The position numbers and the translations under genes are program-made. Below are positions 5,604 through 12,180 of a stretch of 12,180 nucleotides of DNA, one piece after another. Below the pieces are notes generated by a model. The model did no database searches, was not told the origin of the DNA, and saw only the letters and a program-made list of their open reading frames with translations. The first letter of the stretch is position 1, and the number at the start of each line of letters is the position of its first letter. Source of the DNA: Archaeoglobi archaeon (lineage in GTDB: Archaea; Halobacteriota; Archaeoglobi; Archaeoglobales; Archaeoglobaceae). The stretch is from assembly GCA_004347865.1 (NCBI GenBank), contig QNUZ01000042.1, forward strand, positions 1-12,180. The letters run 5' to 3'.

Positions 5604-7549
5604 ATTTTTATCATCTTCCCGGTCTTCTCGTATACTTTAAGCCCATCAAGTTTCCCCAATCTTTCTGCAAATTCTCTGGATTTCAATATTTCAAGAAATG
5701 CTCTTACAGGAGGTTTATTAAGCCTTTCAAGTGGTATTAAAAAGTCGTATTCTTCTGCTCTTAGCGGAATGAAGTCCAAATCATATAACTTTGCTACACT
5801 TTTTATCCCAACTCCCACGTCGGCCCTTCCAGTGGCAACTGCAAAGGCGATGGCATCATGAGTTTTGGCCTCAACCTCATAACCCTTTATTCTTCTTCTC
5901 AGTTCTTCGAAGCTTATATTAAGTTCAATTGCTAGGTTTCGCAGATGCATGTCAACTAGTACTCTTGTTCCCGAACCTCTGTTCCTGTTTACAAAACTTA
6001 CATCTTCTCTAAGCAAGTCCTGAAAGTTGTGGATCCTCTTCGGATTGCCTTTCGCAACAATTAGCCCCTGCTCTCTGAGATATCCCTTGACAAGAACTGC
6101 ATTCTCAACTCCAAATTTTCTGATAACACCTTCATTGTAATTTCCATCCTCGCCCAGAAGATGTACCCCTGCCAAATCCGCTTCTCGCCTTTTAACCGCA
6201 AGTATACCAGCGGTAGAGCCCAAATTTATGACTTTTGCCTCATATTCCGGCATAAGCTCGAGAATAGCATCTAAGCCAGTGCAGTGGCTTCCAATTATGA
6301 CTAAGTCAGCCGGTTTTACTTCCCCATACAACCTAACATCTACCACTTCGCCTTCTTCTAACATTAAAACGTCTTCTGGTATCTCTATAAATCCGTCAGT
6401 TGCGTATATGGCCGAGATCATCCCGCTGTAGGAGCCTGTAACAGGATACACCTTGTACTCTCCTGAATCATGTATTATATTAACTGGCAACAGTTCCCGT
6501 CTACCGGGCTCAGAAAAAACCTTCATTGCAAGCTTTGCCTTTAGAGTTTTGCTTTCCTCACATAAACCGGAAAGCTTCCTTATCAACGGAGAGACAAATA
6601 TCTCGAATATCGTCATTGCAGAAGTCGGATACCCCGGCAAGGCAAAGATGGGTTTACCTTTGTGCAAAGCGATGGCTGTGGGCTTACCCGGTTTAACAGC
6701 TATACCGTGAACAAGCAAACCTGGATCAAACTCCGAGAGTATCCTGAACATCATGTCCCCAAAACCGGCCGACGTGCTACCACTGGTCAATACTATATCC
6801 GCAACCTCCAAAGCCCTTAAAATCGCACTTCTGAGCTCGTCCTCGTCATCCTTTACGATCCCCAATCTTATCGGATCTCCACCACACTCTTCAACAGCTG
6901 CGGAGAGAGCAAAGGAGTTAACGTCGTATATTTTAGCTCTCTCAAGCTTTTCTCCGGGCTCAACTAGCTCATTCCCTGTTGAAAGAATAGCCACTTTCGG
7001 CTTTCGGTATACCTTCAAACGCCTTATTCCGCATGCAGAAAGCAATGCAATCTCCCTTGAAGTTATCTTCTTTCCCTTTCTAAGCACTAGCTCACCAGCC
7101 ATTATATCGCTGCCTGCGAAAAGTACGTTCTCCCCTGGATTGGTCGATCTGAAAATCTCAACAAATCGCCCGCTTTCTCTCGTGAATTCTACCATAACCA
7201 CAGCGTTGGCTCCCTTGGGAATCAAAGATCCGGTCGCTACTTCCACGGCTTTTCCCCTACCCACCTCGATACCGCTCCATTCTCCAGCCTCAACTCTGCC
7301 TACTACCTCAAGCTTTACGGGCCTAGATTCGTCAACACCAAATGTTTCTTCAGCGATTACGGCGTAACCGTCCACAGTTGCCCTGTCAAAAGGGGGTAAG
7401 CTTATCGGCGCTCGAATGTCTTCAGCCAAAACTCTGCCTCTAGAGTCCAACAATTCAACCTCCTCGGTCACAGTCTCTGGCTTGTAATGCTGAAAAAGAA
7501 TTTTCTTTGCCTTCTCAATGCTGAGAACTTCTCTGAATATTTTCCTCAT
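5600..7549 (-). CDS. MoeA fused to a PBP-like/LysR-substrate-type domain
   Basis: A two-part protein of 649 residues. Residues 1-408 form a full MoeA, the enzyme that inserts molybdate or tungstate into adenylylated molybdopterin: PPFDRATVDGYAV (52-64), LSTGNELVEPG (189-199), TSGSTSAGFGD (255-265), KPGKPTAIA (286-294) and FALPGYPTSAM (302-312), then the small C-terminal domain. Residues 413-649 form a periplasmic-binding-protein-like domain without signal peptide, hence cytoplasmic: GSHCTGLDAIL (420-430), GSTAGILAVKRREADLAGVH (444-463), NRNRGSGTR (521-529) and THDAIAFAVATGRADVGVGI (563-582). This architecture recurs in archaea. The second domain may bind molybdate, tungstate or a pterin, which is unproven. 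Compared with the preceding MoeA it has GNEL for GDEL and GS for GG in the TSGG loop. Its start overlaps the upstream moeA stop (ATGA), and its stop overlaps queE. Confidence 0.9.
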   Translation of the reverse strand: MRKIFREVLSIEKAKKILFQHYKPETVTEEVELLDSRGRVLAEDIRAPISLPPFDRATVDGYAVIAEETFGVDESRPVKLEVVGRVEAGEWSGIEVGRGKAVEVATGSLIPKGANAVVMVEFTRESGRFVEIFRSTNPGENVLFAGSDIMAGELVLRKGKKITSREIALLSACGIRRLKVYRKPKVAILSTGNELVEPGEKLERAKIYDVNSFALSAAVEECGGDPIRLGIVKDDEDELRSAILRALEVADIVLTSGSTSAGFGDMMFRILSEFDPGLLVHGIAVKPGKPTAIALHKGKPIFALPGYPTSAMTIFEIFVSPLIRKLSGLCEESKTLKAKLAMKVFSEPGRRELLPVNIIHDSGEYKVYPVTGSYSGMISAIYATDGFIEIPEDVLMLEEGEVVDVRLYGEVKPADLVIIGSHCTGLDAILELMPEYEAKVINLGSTAGILAVKRREADLAGVHLLGEDGNYNEGVIRKFGVENAVLVKGYLREQGLIVAKGNPKRIHNFQDLLREDVSFVNRNRGSGTRVLVDMHLRNLAIELNISFEELRRRIKGYEVEAKTHDAIAFAVATGRADVGVGIKSVAKLYDLDFIPLRAEEYDFLIPLERLNKPPVRAFLEILKSREFAERLGKLDGLKVYEKTGKMIKI

Positions 7550-8799
7550 TCAAAAACCTCCGTTATATCCCTTATAAGCCTTACTTCTACTTCCTCTCCG
7601 GCTTCATAACCCTCAAGATCTTCCGGTACTATTAGGATTGCATTTGCCCTAACCAGCGAGCTTAAAACACTAGAACCCGAAATTTGAATTGGAAAAACTT
7701 TACCATTATCCCAGTAAACTCTGACGATGCTTCTTACGCCTAACTCTGAAGGGATACGGGACTCAAGAATCCCTTTCTTTACCGTTCCCTTTCTCTCAAC
7801 AATTCGCACGTTCATCATTCGGTAAAGTGCTGGAATTACAAAGGTGTTGAAGGCCAGTAAACAGGCTGCTGGAGAACCAGGAAGCATGAAAACCGGCTTG
7901 TTGTCGACCAGGCCAAAAGCAGTCGGCATTCCTGGCTTCATAGCAACACCATGAAAGAGGATATTCCCATACTTCTCAACAACTTCAGGGACCAAATCGC
8001 GCTCTCCTACTGAAGTGCCCCCAGTAAAAACGACCATATCATATTGCAAACCATCAAATAATTTTCTTTCGATCTCTTCGAATTTATCCTTTACGATCCC
8101 AAGGCTAACACTATAGAAGCCGAGTTCCAAGAGGGCGTTACAGATCATAGGGTTATTTGAATTGTATATCTTGGCTCCCTCAAGCTTTTTTCCGGGTTCA
8201 ACAAGTTCGTCCCCTGTTGATATAACCGCAACTTTAGGTTTTCTATAAACTTTAACGGTTTCAAAACCCAAAGAAGCCAAAATTCCTGCATCCTGCGGTT
8301 GCAAGATCTCCCCCCTCCTTAGCACAAGTTCCCCCTTCCTTAAGTCCTCCCCGGCCCTTGAGACGTTCTTGTAGGGTGTGACACTTCTGAAGATTTTGAT
8401 ATATTCTCCAGCAATTTCGGAAAATTCCAATGGAACTACTGCATTCGCACCTTTTGGCAATGCAGAACCTGTAAAGATTCTTACAGCAAAACCACTCGAA
8501 ACATCAAAATTCGGAACTTCCCCGACCCTGACTTCGCCGATTAACTTAATCAGAACAGGATTCATGTCGCTAGCCCCAAATGTATCCTCGGCAAGAACCG
8601 CATATCCGTCCATCGCGGATCGGTCAAACCTTGGAATGTCAAATTCAGAAAATATGTTTTCCGCAAGGACTCTACCAACGCAATTGTAAAGATTGGCGGT
8701 CTCAATTCCGAGTATTCTTATGTTGTCAAAAATTCTCCTTAGAGCGGTTTCCACTCTTTCCTGAACCTTGAAGCCTCTGCTCCTAACCATCAAACTCAA
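7546..8799 (-). CDS. moeA: Molybdopterin molybdenumtransferase MoeA
   Basis: Transfers molybdate or tungstate into adenylylated molybdopterin, the last general step of Mo/W-cofactor synthesis, in the cytoplasm. All MoeA blocks are present in 417 residues: PRFDRSAMDGYAV (56-68), TGSALPKGANAVV (110-122), ISTGDELVEPG (193-203), FTGGTSVGERD (258-268) with D268, MKPGMPTAFG (287-296) and FMLPGSPAACLLAF (304-317). The C-terminal beta domain ends near 410. The start is probably TTG at 8799, with GGTGA 6 nt upstream; an in-frame ATG at 8790 is possible but 15 nt from that site. It is the first gene of the four-gene minus-strand operon and overlaps the moeA-PBP fusion by 4 bp. The two MoeA proteins are clear paralogues with blocks in the same order. 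Having more than one MoeA is common in archaea and may reflect Mo versus W handling, which is inference. Confidence 0.94.
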   Translation of the reverse strand: MSLMVRSRGFKVQERVETALRRIFDNIRILGIETANLYNCVGRVLAENIFSEFDIPRFDRSAMDGYAVLAEDTFGASDMNPVLIKLIGEVRVGEVPNFDVSSGFAVRIFTGSALPKGANAVVPLEFSEIAGEYIKIFRSVTPYKNVSRAGEDLRKGELVLRRGEILQPQDAGILASLGFETVKVYRKPKVAVISTGDELVEPGKKLEGAKIYNSNNPMICNALLELGFYSVSLGIVKDKFEEIERKLFDGLQYDMVVFTGGTSVGERDLVPEVVEKYGNILFHGVAMKPGMPTAFGLVDNKPVFMLPGSPAACLLAFNTFVIPALYRMMNVRIVERKGTVKKGILESRIPSELGVRSIVRVYWDNGKVFPIQISGSSVLSSLVRANAILIVPEDLEGYEAGEEVEVRLIRDITEVFE

Positions 8800-8867
8800 A
8801 TCTTTTCACCATTAAAAAATTTGCCGCAAACAGCTACATCAAACAGATTTTAACTAGGTCCAAGTAG

Positions 8868-9062
8868 TATTTTCTATCGAAGGATAAGCTCCACAGACTT
8901 AAAGAAGCTAAAAATCTGCTTGGAAATTCTACGGGACGAGATCCAGTTGAACTAACTCACCCCAAAAAGCAGAACTACTTAAGCTTTGCCCGTTCATCCC
9001 AGAGCCAAAGAGCTCTGGGTTTTCTGGGCACCCATTTTTATAATCGTTTAGGAAGCATTTAA
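8868..9062 (+). pseudogene. Probable TnpB (IS605 OrfB) C-terminal tail remnant, copy B
   Basis: This is an open frame without a start codon, bounded by TAG at 8865-8867 and TAA at 9060-9062. It reads ...LKEAKNLLGNSTGRDPVEL, then THPKKQNYLSFARSSQS into the hairpin, and on through the stem. The segment aligns in frame with the peptide before hairpin copy 2 (D-P-V/L-E/Q...PK...YL....SSQS), which suggests both are the coding ends of one lost transposon-associated protein. No RuvC or zinc-finger region remains. It lies between the divergent moeA and guaA starts. The TnpB assignment is tentative because only a tail is left. Confidence 0.33.
8979..9038 (+). repeat. IS200/IS605-like end hairpin, copy 3
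   Basis: The perfect 8-bp stem CCCAGAGC (8998-9005) and GCTCTGGG (9012-9019), loop CAAAGA, is followed by TTTTCT, TGGGCACCCA and a T run. It matches copy 2 in both stem arms and the downstream tract; the loop is two bases longer and one C is changed to T. It ends about 20 nt before the guaA TATA box, so it may influence that promoter. Confidence 0.65.
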
Positions 9063-9065
9063 ATC
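9051..9065 (+). promoter_or_regulatory. BRE/TATA promoter for guaA(B)-guaA(A)
   Basis: GGAAGCATTTAAATC has a TATA-like TTTAAAT centred about 24 nt before the GTG start at 9084, with a purine-rich BRE-like stretch before it. No Shine-Dalgarno sequence precedes the GTG, so a leaderless mRNA is likely. The box sits directly after the IS605-like hairpin. Confidence 0.55.
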
Positions 9066-9083
9066 TCCGCGCATTCTTTCTTT

Positions 9084-10001
9084 GTGAAGTCCTTCATAGA
9101 GGAAAAGGTTAGGGAGATAAGGGAAATAGTGGGAGAGGGAAGAGCAATAATAGCCCTTTCTGGCGGTGTGGACAGCTCCACGGCTGCGATGCTTGCTTAC
9201 AAGGCGATTGGAGAGAGACTTCACGCTGTTTTTGTGAACACCGGCCTTTTGAGGAAGGGCGAACCGGAATTCGTTGTAAAGACTTTTAGGGATCTGGGGC
9301 TAAATCTAATAGCCGTTAACGCCGAGGAAAGGTTTTTCAAAGCCCTTAGGGGTGTAAGGGATCCTGAGGAGAAGAGAAAAGTTATCGGAAGGGTTTTTGT
9401 TGAGGTCTTTGAGGAGGAAGCTAAAAAAATCGGGGCAGAGTTCCTAATTCAGGGAACGATTGCACCAGACTGGATCGAGAGCAGGGGAGGGATAAAGAGT
9501 CACCATAACGTTGGAGGCCTACCAGAAAGGTTAAATTTGCGAATAATCGAGCCCTTGCGGGATCTTTACAAGGATGAGGTCAGACAGCTTGCGAAAGAAC
9601 TCGGGATACCGGAGAAGATCTATGCGAGGATGCCTTTCCCCGGTCCGGGGCTTGCCGCGAGAATAATTGGCGAAGTAAATCCTGAAAGGGTCAGAATAGT
9701 AAGGGAGGCAAATGCAATAGTTGAAGAGGAAATCGAGAGGGCAAAGCTTAGACCATGGCAAGCCTTTGCAGTGCTTCTGGGGATAAAAACTGTTGGAGTT
9801 CAGGGAGATATAAGGGCTTACAAGGAGACAGTTGCCGTGCGGATCGTTGAAAGCACCGACGGCATGACGGCGAATGCGATGAACGTACCATTCGAGGTTC
9901 TGCAGAGAATTGCCTTCAGAATCGTCAGTGAAATCCCCGAAGTCTGCAGGGTGCTTTACGACATAACGAATAAACCGCCGGCGACCATCGAGTTTGAGTG
10001 A
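9084..10001 (+). CDS. guaAB: GMP synthase subunit B (ATP pyrophosphatase, PurS-like dimer domain)
   Basis: Synthetase half of the archaeal two-subunit GMP synthase: it adenylylates XMP with ATP and replaces AMP by ammonia from subunit A to give GMP. In 305 residues the PP-loop SGGVDSS is at 26-32, IKSHHNVGGLP at 137-147, PFPGPGLAARIIGE at 184-197, and the family-typical C-terminus KPPATIEFE at 297-305. The glutaminase domain found at the N-terminus of bacterial GuaA is absent and is supplied by the next gene. The start is GTG at 9084, placed 24 nt after a TATA box and matching the usual N-terminus; no ribosome-binding site is seen. Its stop is one base from the subunit A ATG, so the two are co-transcribed. 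No odd features. Confidence 0.95.
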   Translation: MKSFIEEKVREIREIVGEGRAIIALSGGVDSSTAAMLAYKAIGERLHAVFVNTGLLRKGEPEFVVKTFRDLGLNLIAVNAEERFFKALRGVRDPEEKRKVIGRVFVEVFEEEAKKIGAEFLIQGTIAPDWIESRGGIKSHHNVGGLPERLNLRIIEPLRDLYKDEVRQLAKELGIPEKIYARMPFPGPGLAARIIGEVNPERVRIVREANAIVEEEIERAKLRPWQAFAVLLGIKTVGVQGDIRAYKETVAVRIVESTDGMTANAMNVPFEVLQRIAFRIVSEIPEVCRVLYDITNKPPATIEFE

Positions 10002-10002
10002 T

Positions 10003-10566
10003 ATGATTGCCATAATCGAGAATTACGGACAGTATACGCACAGAATCTGGAGAACCCTGAAGGAAATCGGAGTAAAGGCAGAGATAATTGAAAATACGAC
10101 TCCAGTTGGTGAGATAAAGCGTAGGCAATTTGCCGGAATTATATTTAGTGGTGGGCCGAGTCTAGAAAGGGTTGGAAATTGCTTGGAAATCCTCGAAAGA
10201 TACGAGGAGTTCGGCATTCCTCTGCTCGGAATTTGCTTGGGACATCAGCTAATCGCAAAGTATTTCGGGGGAGAAGTAGGTAGGGGAAAAAAGGCAGAAT
10301 ACAGTCTCATCGAGGTCGAAATTTTAAAAGAGAACGATCTTTTCGTAGGAATTCCAAGGATTTTGAGAGTTTGGGCAAGCCACATGGACGAGGTTAAGTC
10401 GATGCCAAAGGATTTTGAACTTCTTGCGAGGAGCGAATTCTGCGAGATTGAGGCGATTAAACACAGAAAGCTGCCAATTTACGGGATACAGTTCCATCCC
10501 GAGGTGGCGCACACGGAGAAAGGTAAGGAGATCTACAGAAACTTCGTTTCACTCTGCAAAATTTAG
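10003..10566 (+). CDS. guaAA: GMP synthase subunit A (glutamine amidotransferase)
   Basis: Class I glutamine amidotransferase that hydrolyses glutamine and channels ammonia to subunit B for GMP synthesis. In 187 residues from the ATG the catalytic triad is C78 (in GICLGHQ), H165 and E167 (in GIQFHPEVAHT); FSGGPSLE at 48-55 is the oxyanion-region motif. The N-terminus MIAIIENYGQYTHRIW matches archaeal subunit A proteins, which decides for ATG 10003 over an in-frame TTG at 9994 that lies inside the subunit B frame. It follows subunit B with one intervening base and ends 22 bp from the oppositely oriented cdhB stop. Confidence 0.95.
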   Translation: MIAIIENYGQYTHRIWRTLKEIGVKAEIIENTTPVGEIKRRQFAGIIFSGGPSLERVGNCLEILERYEEFGIPLLGICLGHQLIAKYFGGEVGRGKKAEYSLIEVEILKENDLFVGIPRILRVWASHMDEVKSMPKDFELLARSEFCEIEAIKHRKLPIYGIQFHPEVAHTEKGKEIYRNFVSLCKI

Positions 10567-10572
10567 CTGCGA

Positions 10573-10588
10573 TTTAAAAAAAGAAAGA
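10573..10588 (-). terminator. T-rich terminator after cdhB
   Basis: Directly after the cdhB TAA, the minus strand reads TCTTTCTTTTTTTAAA, with a run of seven T. Oligo-T tracts end transcription in euryarchaea without needing a hairpin. The whole convergent gap with guaA is only 22 bp, and no comparable T run serves the plus strand. Confidence 0.45.
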
Positions 10589-11110
10589 TTAGAGTTCCGA
10601 AACGATTTCGTCTAGCAGAGCCAAATAATCCTCTTCTTTCCTCCAGAGGTTGCCAAAGCTCATAGCTGCATTCGGATGATAGTAGCGGTCAATGGAGATC
10701 GCCCTTATGTGTGGTGCGAAGTTCTTGATCGCTGCAAGCATCTGGGAACCGTGGTAGTAAATTGTACCCATCATCAGCACAACGTCGTAGTTTCCTTTCC
10801 CGTCGAAGCCCTTCCAGTTGGGATCGAGCAAAAACTGAGTAAGTTCGTGGAGCACTGCATATTTCGCATTGATCCCTGCTTGGGCAAGCTTACTGATGGC
10901 ATTACCCGTCGCTACTACTGTCACTCCCTTCTCTGCGAATTTCTTAACTCTCTCAATCATCGCCGGTGTTATGTCTGGGCCTACTATCAGAAGTGGGTGC
11001 TTTGCCTTCTTTACAGCCATTGCAACCGGCTTTCCCTTTTCAAGTAGCATCGCCATCTTTGGACCCGGTATATTTGCAGCATCAAATGGCTGCTCAATCG
11101 TCTTGGGCAT
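10589..11110 (-). CDS. cdhB: Acetyl-CoA decarbonylase/synthase epsilon subunit CdhB
   Basis: Small subunit of the CO dehydrogenase component (alpha2-epsilon2) of the acetyl-CoA decarbonylase/synthase complex. It has a Rossmann-like fold and lacks metal centres; it is thought to help electron transfer with the alpha subunit. In 173 residues the visible features are HPLLIVGPDI (38-47), the strand VTVVATGNAI (63-72), YDVVLMMGTIYYHG (108-121) and the conserved HIRAISIDRYYHPNA (134-148). The ATG at 11110 is chosen because GAGGTG lies 6 nt upstream and the family begins this way; a longer frame back to 11170 overlaps the end of cdhA and is rejected. It starts 10 nt after the cdhA stop, the usual cdhA-cdhB order. 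A convergent guaA gene follows, so cdhC, cdhD and cdhE are not downstream here. Confidence 0.93.
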   Translation of the reverse strand: MPKTIEQPFDAANIPGPKMAMLLEKGKPVAMAVKKAKHPLLIVGPDITPAMIERVKKFAEKGVTVVATGNAISKLAQAGINAKYAVLHELTQFLLDPNWKGFDGKGNYDVVLMMGTIYYHGSQMLAAIKNFAPHIRAISIDRYYHPNAAMSFGNLWRKEEDYLALLDEIVSEL

Positions 11111-11120
11111 CTCCACCACC

Positions 11121-12180
11121 TCATTTCTTGGCCAAGCTTGAGAATCCTTCCCTGAAGAGTCTCTCGACACATGTTGGGTTGAAGCCCGCCTGATACGGCC
11201 TTATTGGTCCCTCAAGTATCTTCTTCCTGCTCCAGTCGATCTTCCAGCCGTGCTTTTCCTCTAGCTCCTTTAGCAGTTCCTCTCTCTTTGCCAGTGGCAA
11301 GTCTGTCTCAGTTCTAACGTACAGATGCCAGTCGTCGGGCATTCTTCCTAGATACTTGAGGCTCAGATCGATGTAGTGAGTCAGCTTTATGGCCCTGCCC
11401 TTGTCTGTGTCATTCGGCCTGAAGCAGAGCTTTGCTATGAGCGGTATGGCTTCCTCGATGGTTTCAGCTGCAACAAGCAGATCCTGCGGAGCCGGTTCAA
11501 CTCTAACCTTCTGCCCGCTTCTCACATCGTAGACCATCCAGTCTTCATCGTTGTACGGCCTTCCGAGGAATGCCCTGCGGTACTTGCTTCCATGCGGTCC
11601 TACAACCACTGGAATTCCGAGCCTGTTAACTCCTGTTGCTATGCTGGCAGCCTTCTGGCTGTATGCGCCCCAAGCAACTCCGCAAGCTCCGACTCTGTTG
11701 AGTATGTAATCAGCTATCTCCTCATAGTTGGCTCTAATATTTCTCATTGCAAATATCCTCGCAACCTTTATCGCTGCTCCGTGGATATGCGCATTCGAGA
11801 CACAGCTACCAATGTTAACGACACCGCCGCCATCGAAATCGTCCTTGTACTTCTCGTAAACAGTCTTTCCTTCTTCATCCTTGTAGAGTCCGCAGTCCAT
11901 TGCCATGCAGCCAGTGGTTACTACGATGTAATTCCTTGATGCGAACTCATTTACTATCGTATACGCATCCCTGGTACCGTTCGGATAGTTGCTGCAGCCA
12001 ACGACTGCAATGATTCCAGGAATCGTACCGAGGACAATCGGAGCACCGACATTCCTAATTTCGGAATCCCTGACTGGACCTCTGCCCCTCCTAACCTTTC
12101 CTTTTTCGTTCAGTATTCTGTTCCAAGCAGCATAGTTGAACATGTCTATTATAGGTATATTCTTCGGGCAAACCTGCTCA
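11121..12180 (-). CDS. cdhA: Acetyl-CoA decarbonylase/synthase alpha subunit CdhA, C-terminal part (5' end beyond window)
   Basis: CO dehydrogenase catalytic subunit of the ACDS complex, which interconverts CO and CO2 at a Ni-Fe-S C-cluster. The frame stays open to the window edge (visible start EQVCPKNIPIIDMF), so an ATG at 12143 is internal. About 352 residues are seen, roughly the C-terminal 45% of a protein usually near 780-800. In visible numbering, C62 (VVGCSN), C91 (TTGCMA) and C126 (GSCVSNAHIHG) match three C-cluster cysteine ligands of CODH, and K176 (YSQKAASIA) matches the conserved catalytic-region lysine. VVVGPHGSKYRR (180-191 of the ATG-numbered part) is typical of the ACDS alpha type. 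The N-terminal ferredoxin-like clusters lie outside the window. With cdhB it marks an organism using the reductive acetyl-CoA pathway in either direction. Confidence 0.95.
   Translation of the reverse strand, partial: EQVCPKNIPIIDMFNYAAWNRILNEKGKVRRGRGPVRDSEIRNVGAPIVLGTIPGIIAVVGCSNYPNGTRDAYTIVNEFASRNYIVVTTGCMAMDCGLYKDEEGKTVYEKYKDDFDGGGVVNIGSCVSNAHIHGAAIKVARIFAMRNIRANYEEIADYILNRVGACGVAWGAYSQKAASIATGVNRLGIPVVVGPHGSKYRRAFLGRPYNDEDWMVYDVRSGQKVRVEPAPQDLLVAAETIEEAIPLIAKLCFRPNDTDKGRAIKLTHYIDLSLKYLGRMPDDWHLYVRTETDLPLAKREELLKELEEKHGWKIDWSRKKILEGPIRPYQAGFNPTCVERLFREGFSSLAKK

Noticed and set aside
6753..7367. 204-codon plus-strand frame inside the moeA-PBP gene
   Set aside because: It is a Ser/Thr/Pro-rich shadow of the MoeA coding strand with no recognisable motif.
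1..9038. The three hairpins as CRISPR repeats
   Set aside because: They are kilobases apart, not regularly spaced, differ in stem and loop, and no cas gene is present.
9994..10002. TTG at 9994 as the start of GMP synthase subunit A
   Set aside because: The known subunit A N-terminus (MIxIxxxxGQYxHRIW) begins at the ATG at 10003.
11111..11170. Upstream extension of cdhB by 20 residues
   Set aside because: It would overlap the end of cdhA and adds no family similarity; the ATG at 11110 has GAGGTG 6 nt upstream.

Overview
The window looks like chromosomal DNA of a thermophilic euryarchaeon, most probably a member of the Archaeoglobales or a relative. The evidence is the carbon monoxide dehydrogenase/acetyl-CoA decarbonylase pair CdhA-CdhB, the archaeal formate-dependent purine enzyme PurP, a GMP synthase split into two subunits, a MoeA fused to a periplasmic-binding-protein-like domain, type II methionine aminopeptidase, TATA boxes about 25 nt upstream of start codons, and AGA/AGG/ATA-rich codon use. 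The lineage is inferred from gene content and was not tested by alignment.

Layout. (1) 38-2645, minus strand: an operon reading DUF72 protein -> PurP -> methionine aminopeptidase, with coupled or very short junctions. It diverges from (2) a small plus-strand glutaredoxin-like gene (2718-2966). (3) 2967-3392 is a gene-poor spacer holding an IS200/IS605-type end hairpin and a probable broken TnpB tail. (4) 3393-4591, plus: a membrane dolichol/phytol-kinase-like protein overlapping an atypical thymidylate-kinase-like P-loop protein. (5) 4588-8799, minus: a tightly packed four-gene operon reading moeA -> moeA-PBP fusion -> queE -> queD. (6) 8800-9083: a spacer with a second copy of the IS-end hairpin and another protein-tail fossil, then the promoter for (7) 9084-10566, plus: guaA subunit B followed by subunit A. 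(8) 10589-12180, minus: cdhA (5' end outside the window) -> cdhB, running tail-to-tail against guaA.

Functionally, much of the window concerns purine and GTP-derived metabolism. PurP helps make IMP and GuaA makes GMP. QueD and QueE turn GTP-derived pterin into the 7-deazaguanine core that archaea use for archaeosine in tRNA. The MoeA proteins finish the GTP-derived molybdenum/tungsten pterin cofactor. CdhA/B belong to the carbon-fixing or acetyl-CoA-cleaving complex.

Most genes are conventional. The least explained items are the atypical Tmk-like kinase coupled to an isoprenoid-kinase-like membrane protein, the MoeA/QueED co-operon with its MoeA-PBP fusion, and three scattered IS605-like end hairpins without a transposase, two of which retain matching in-frame peptide tails.
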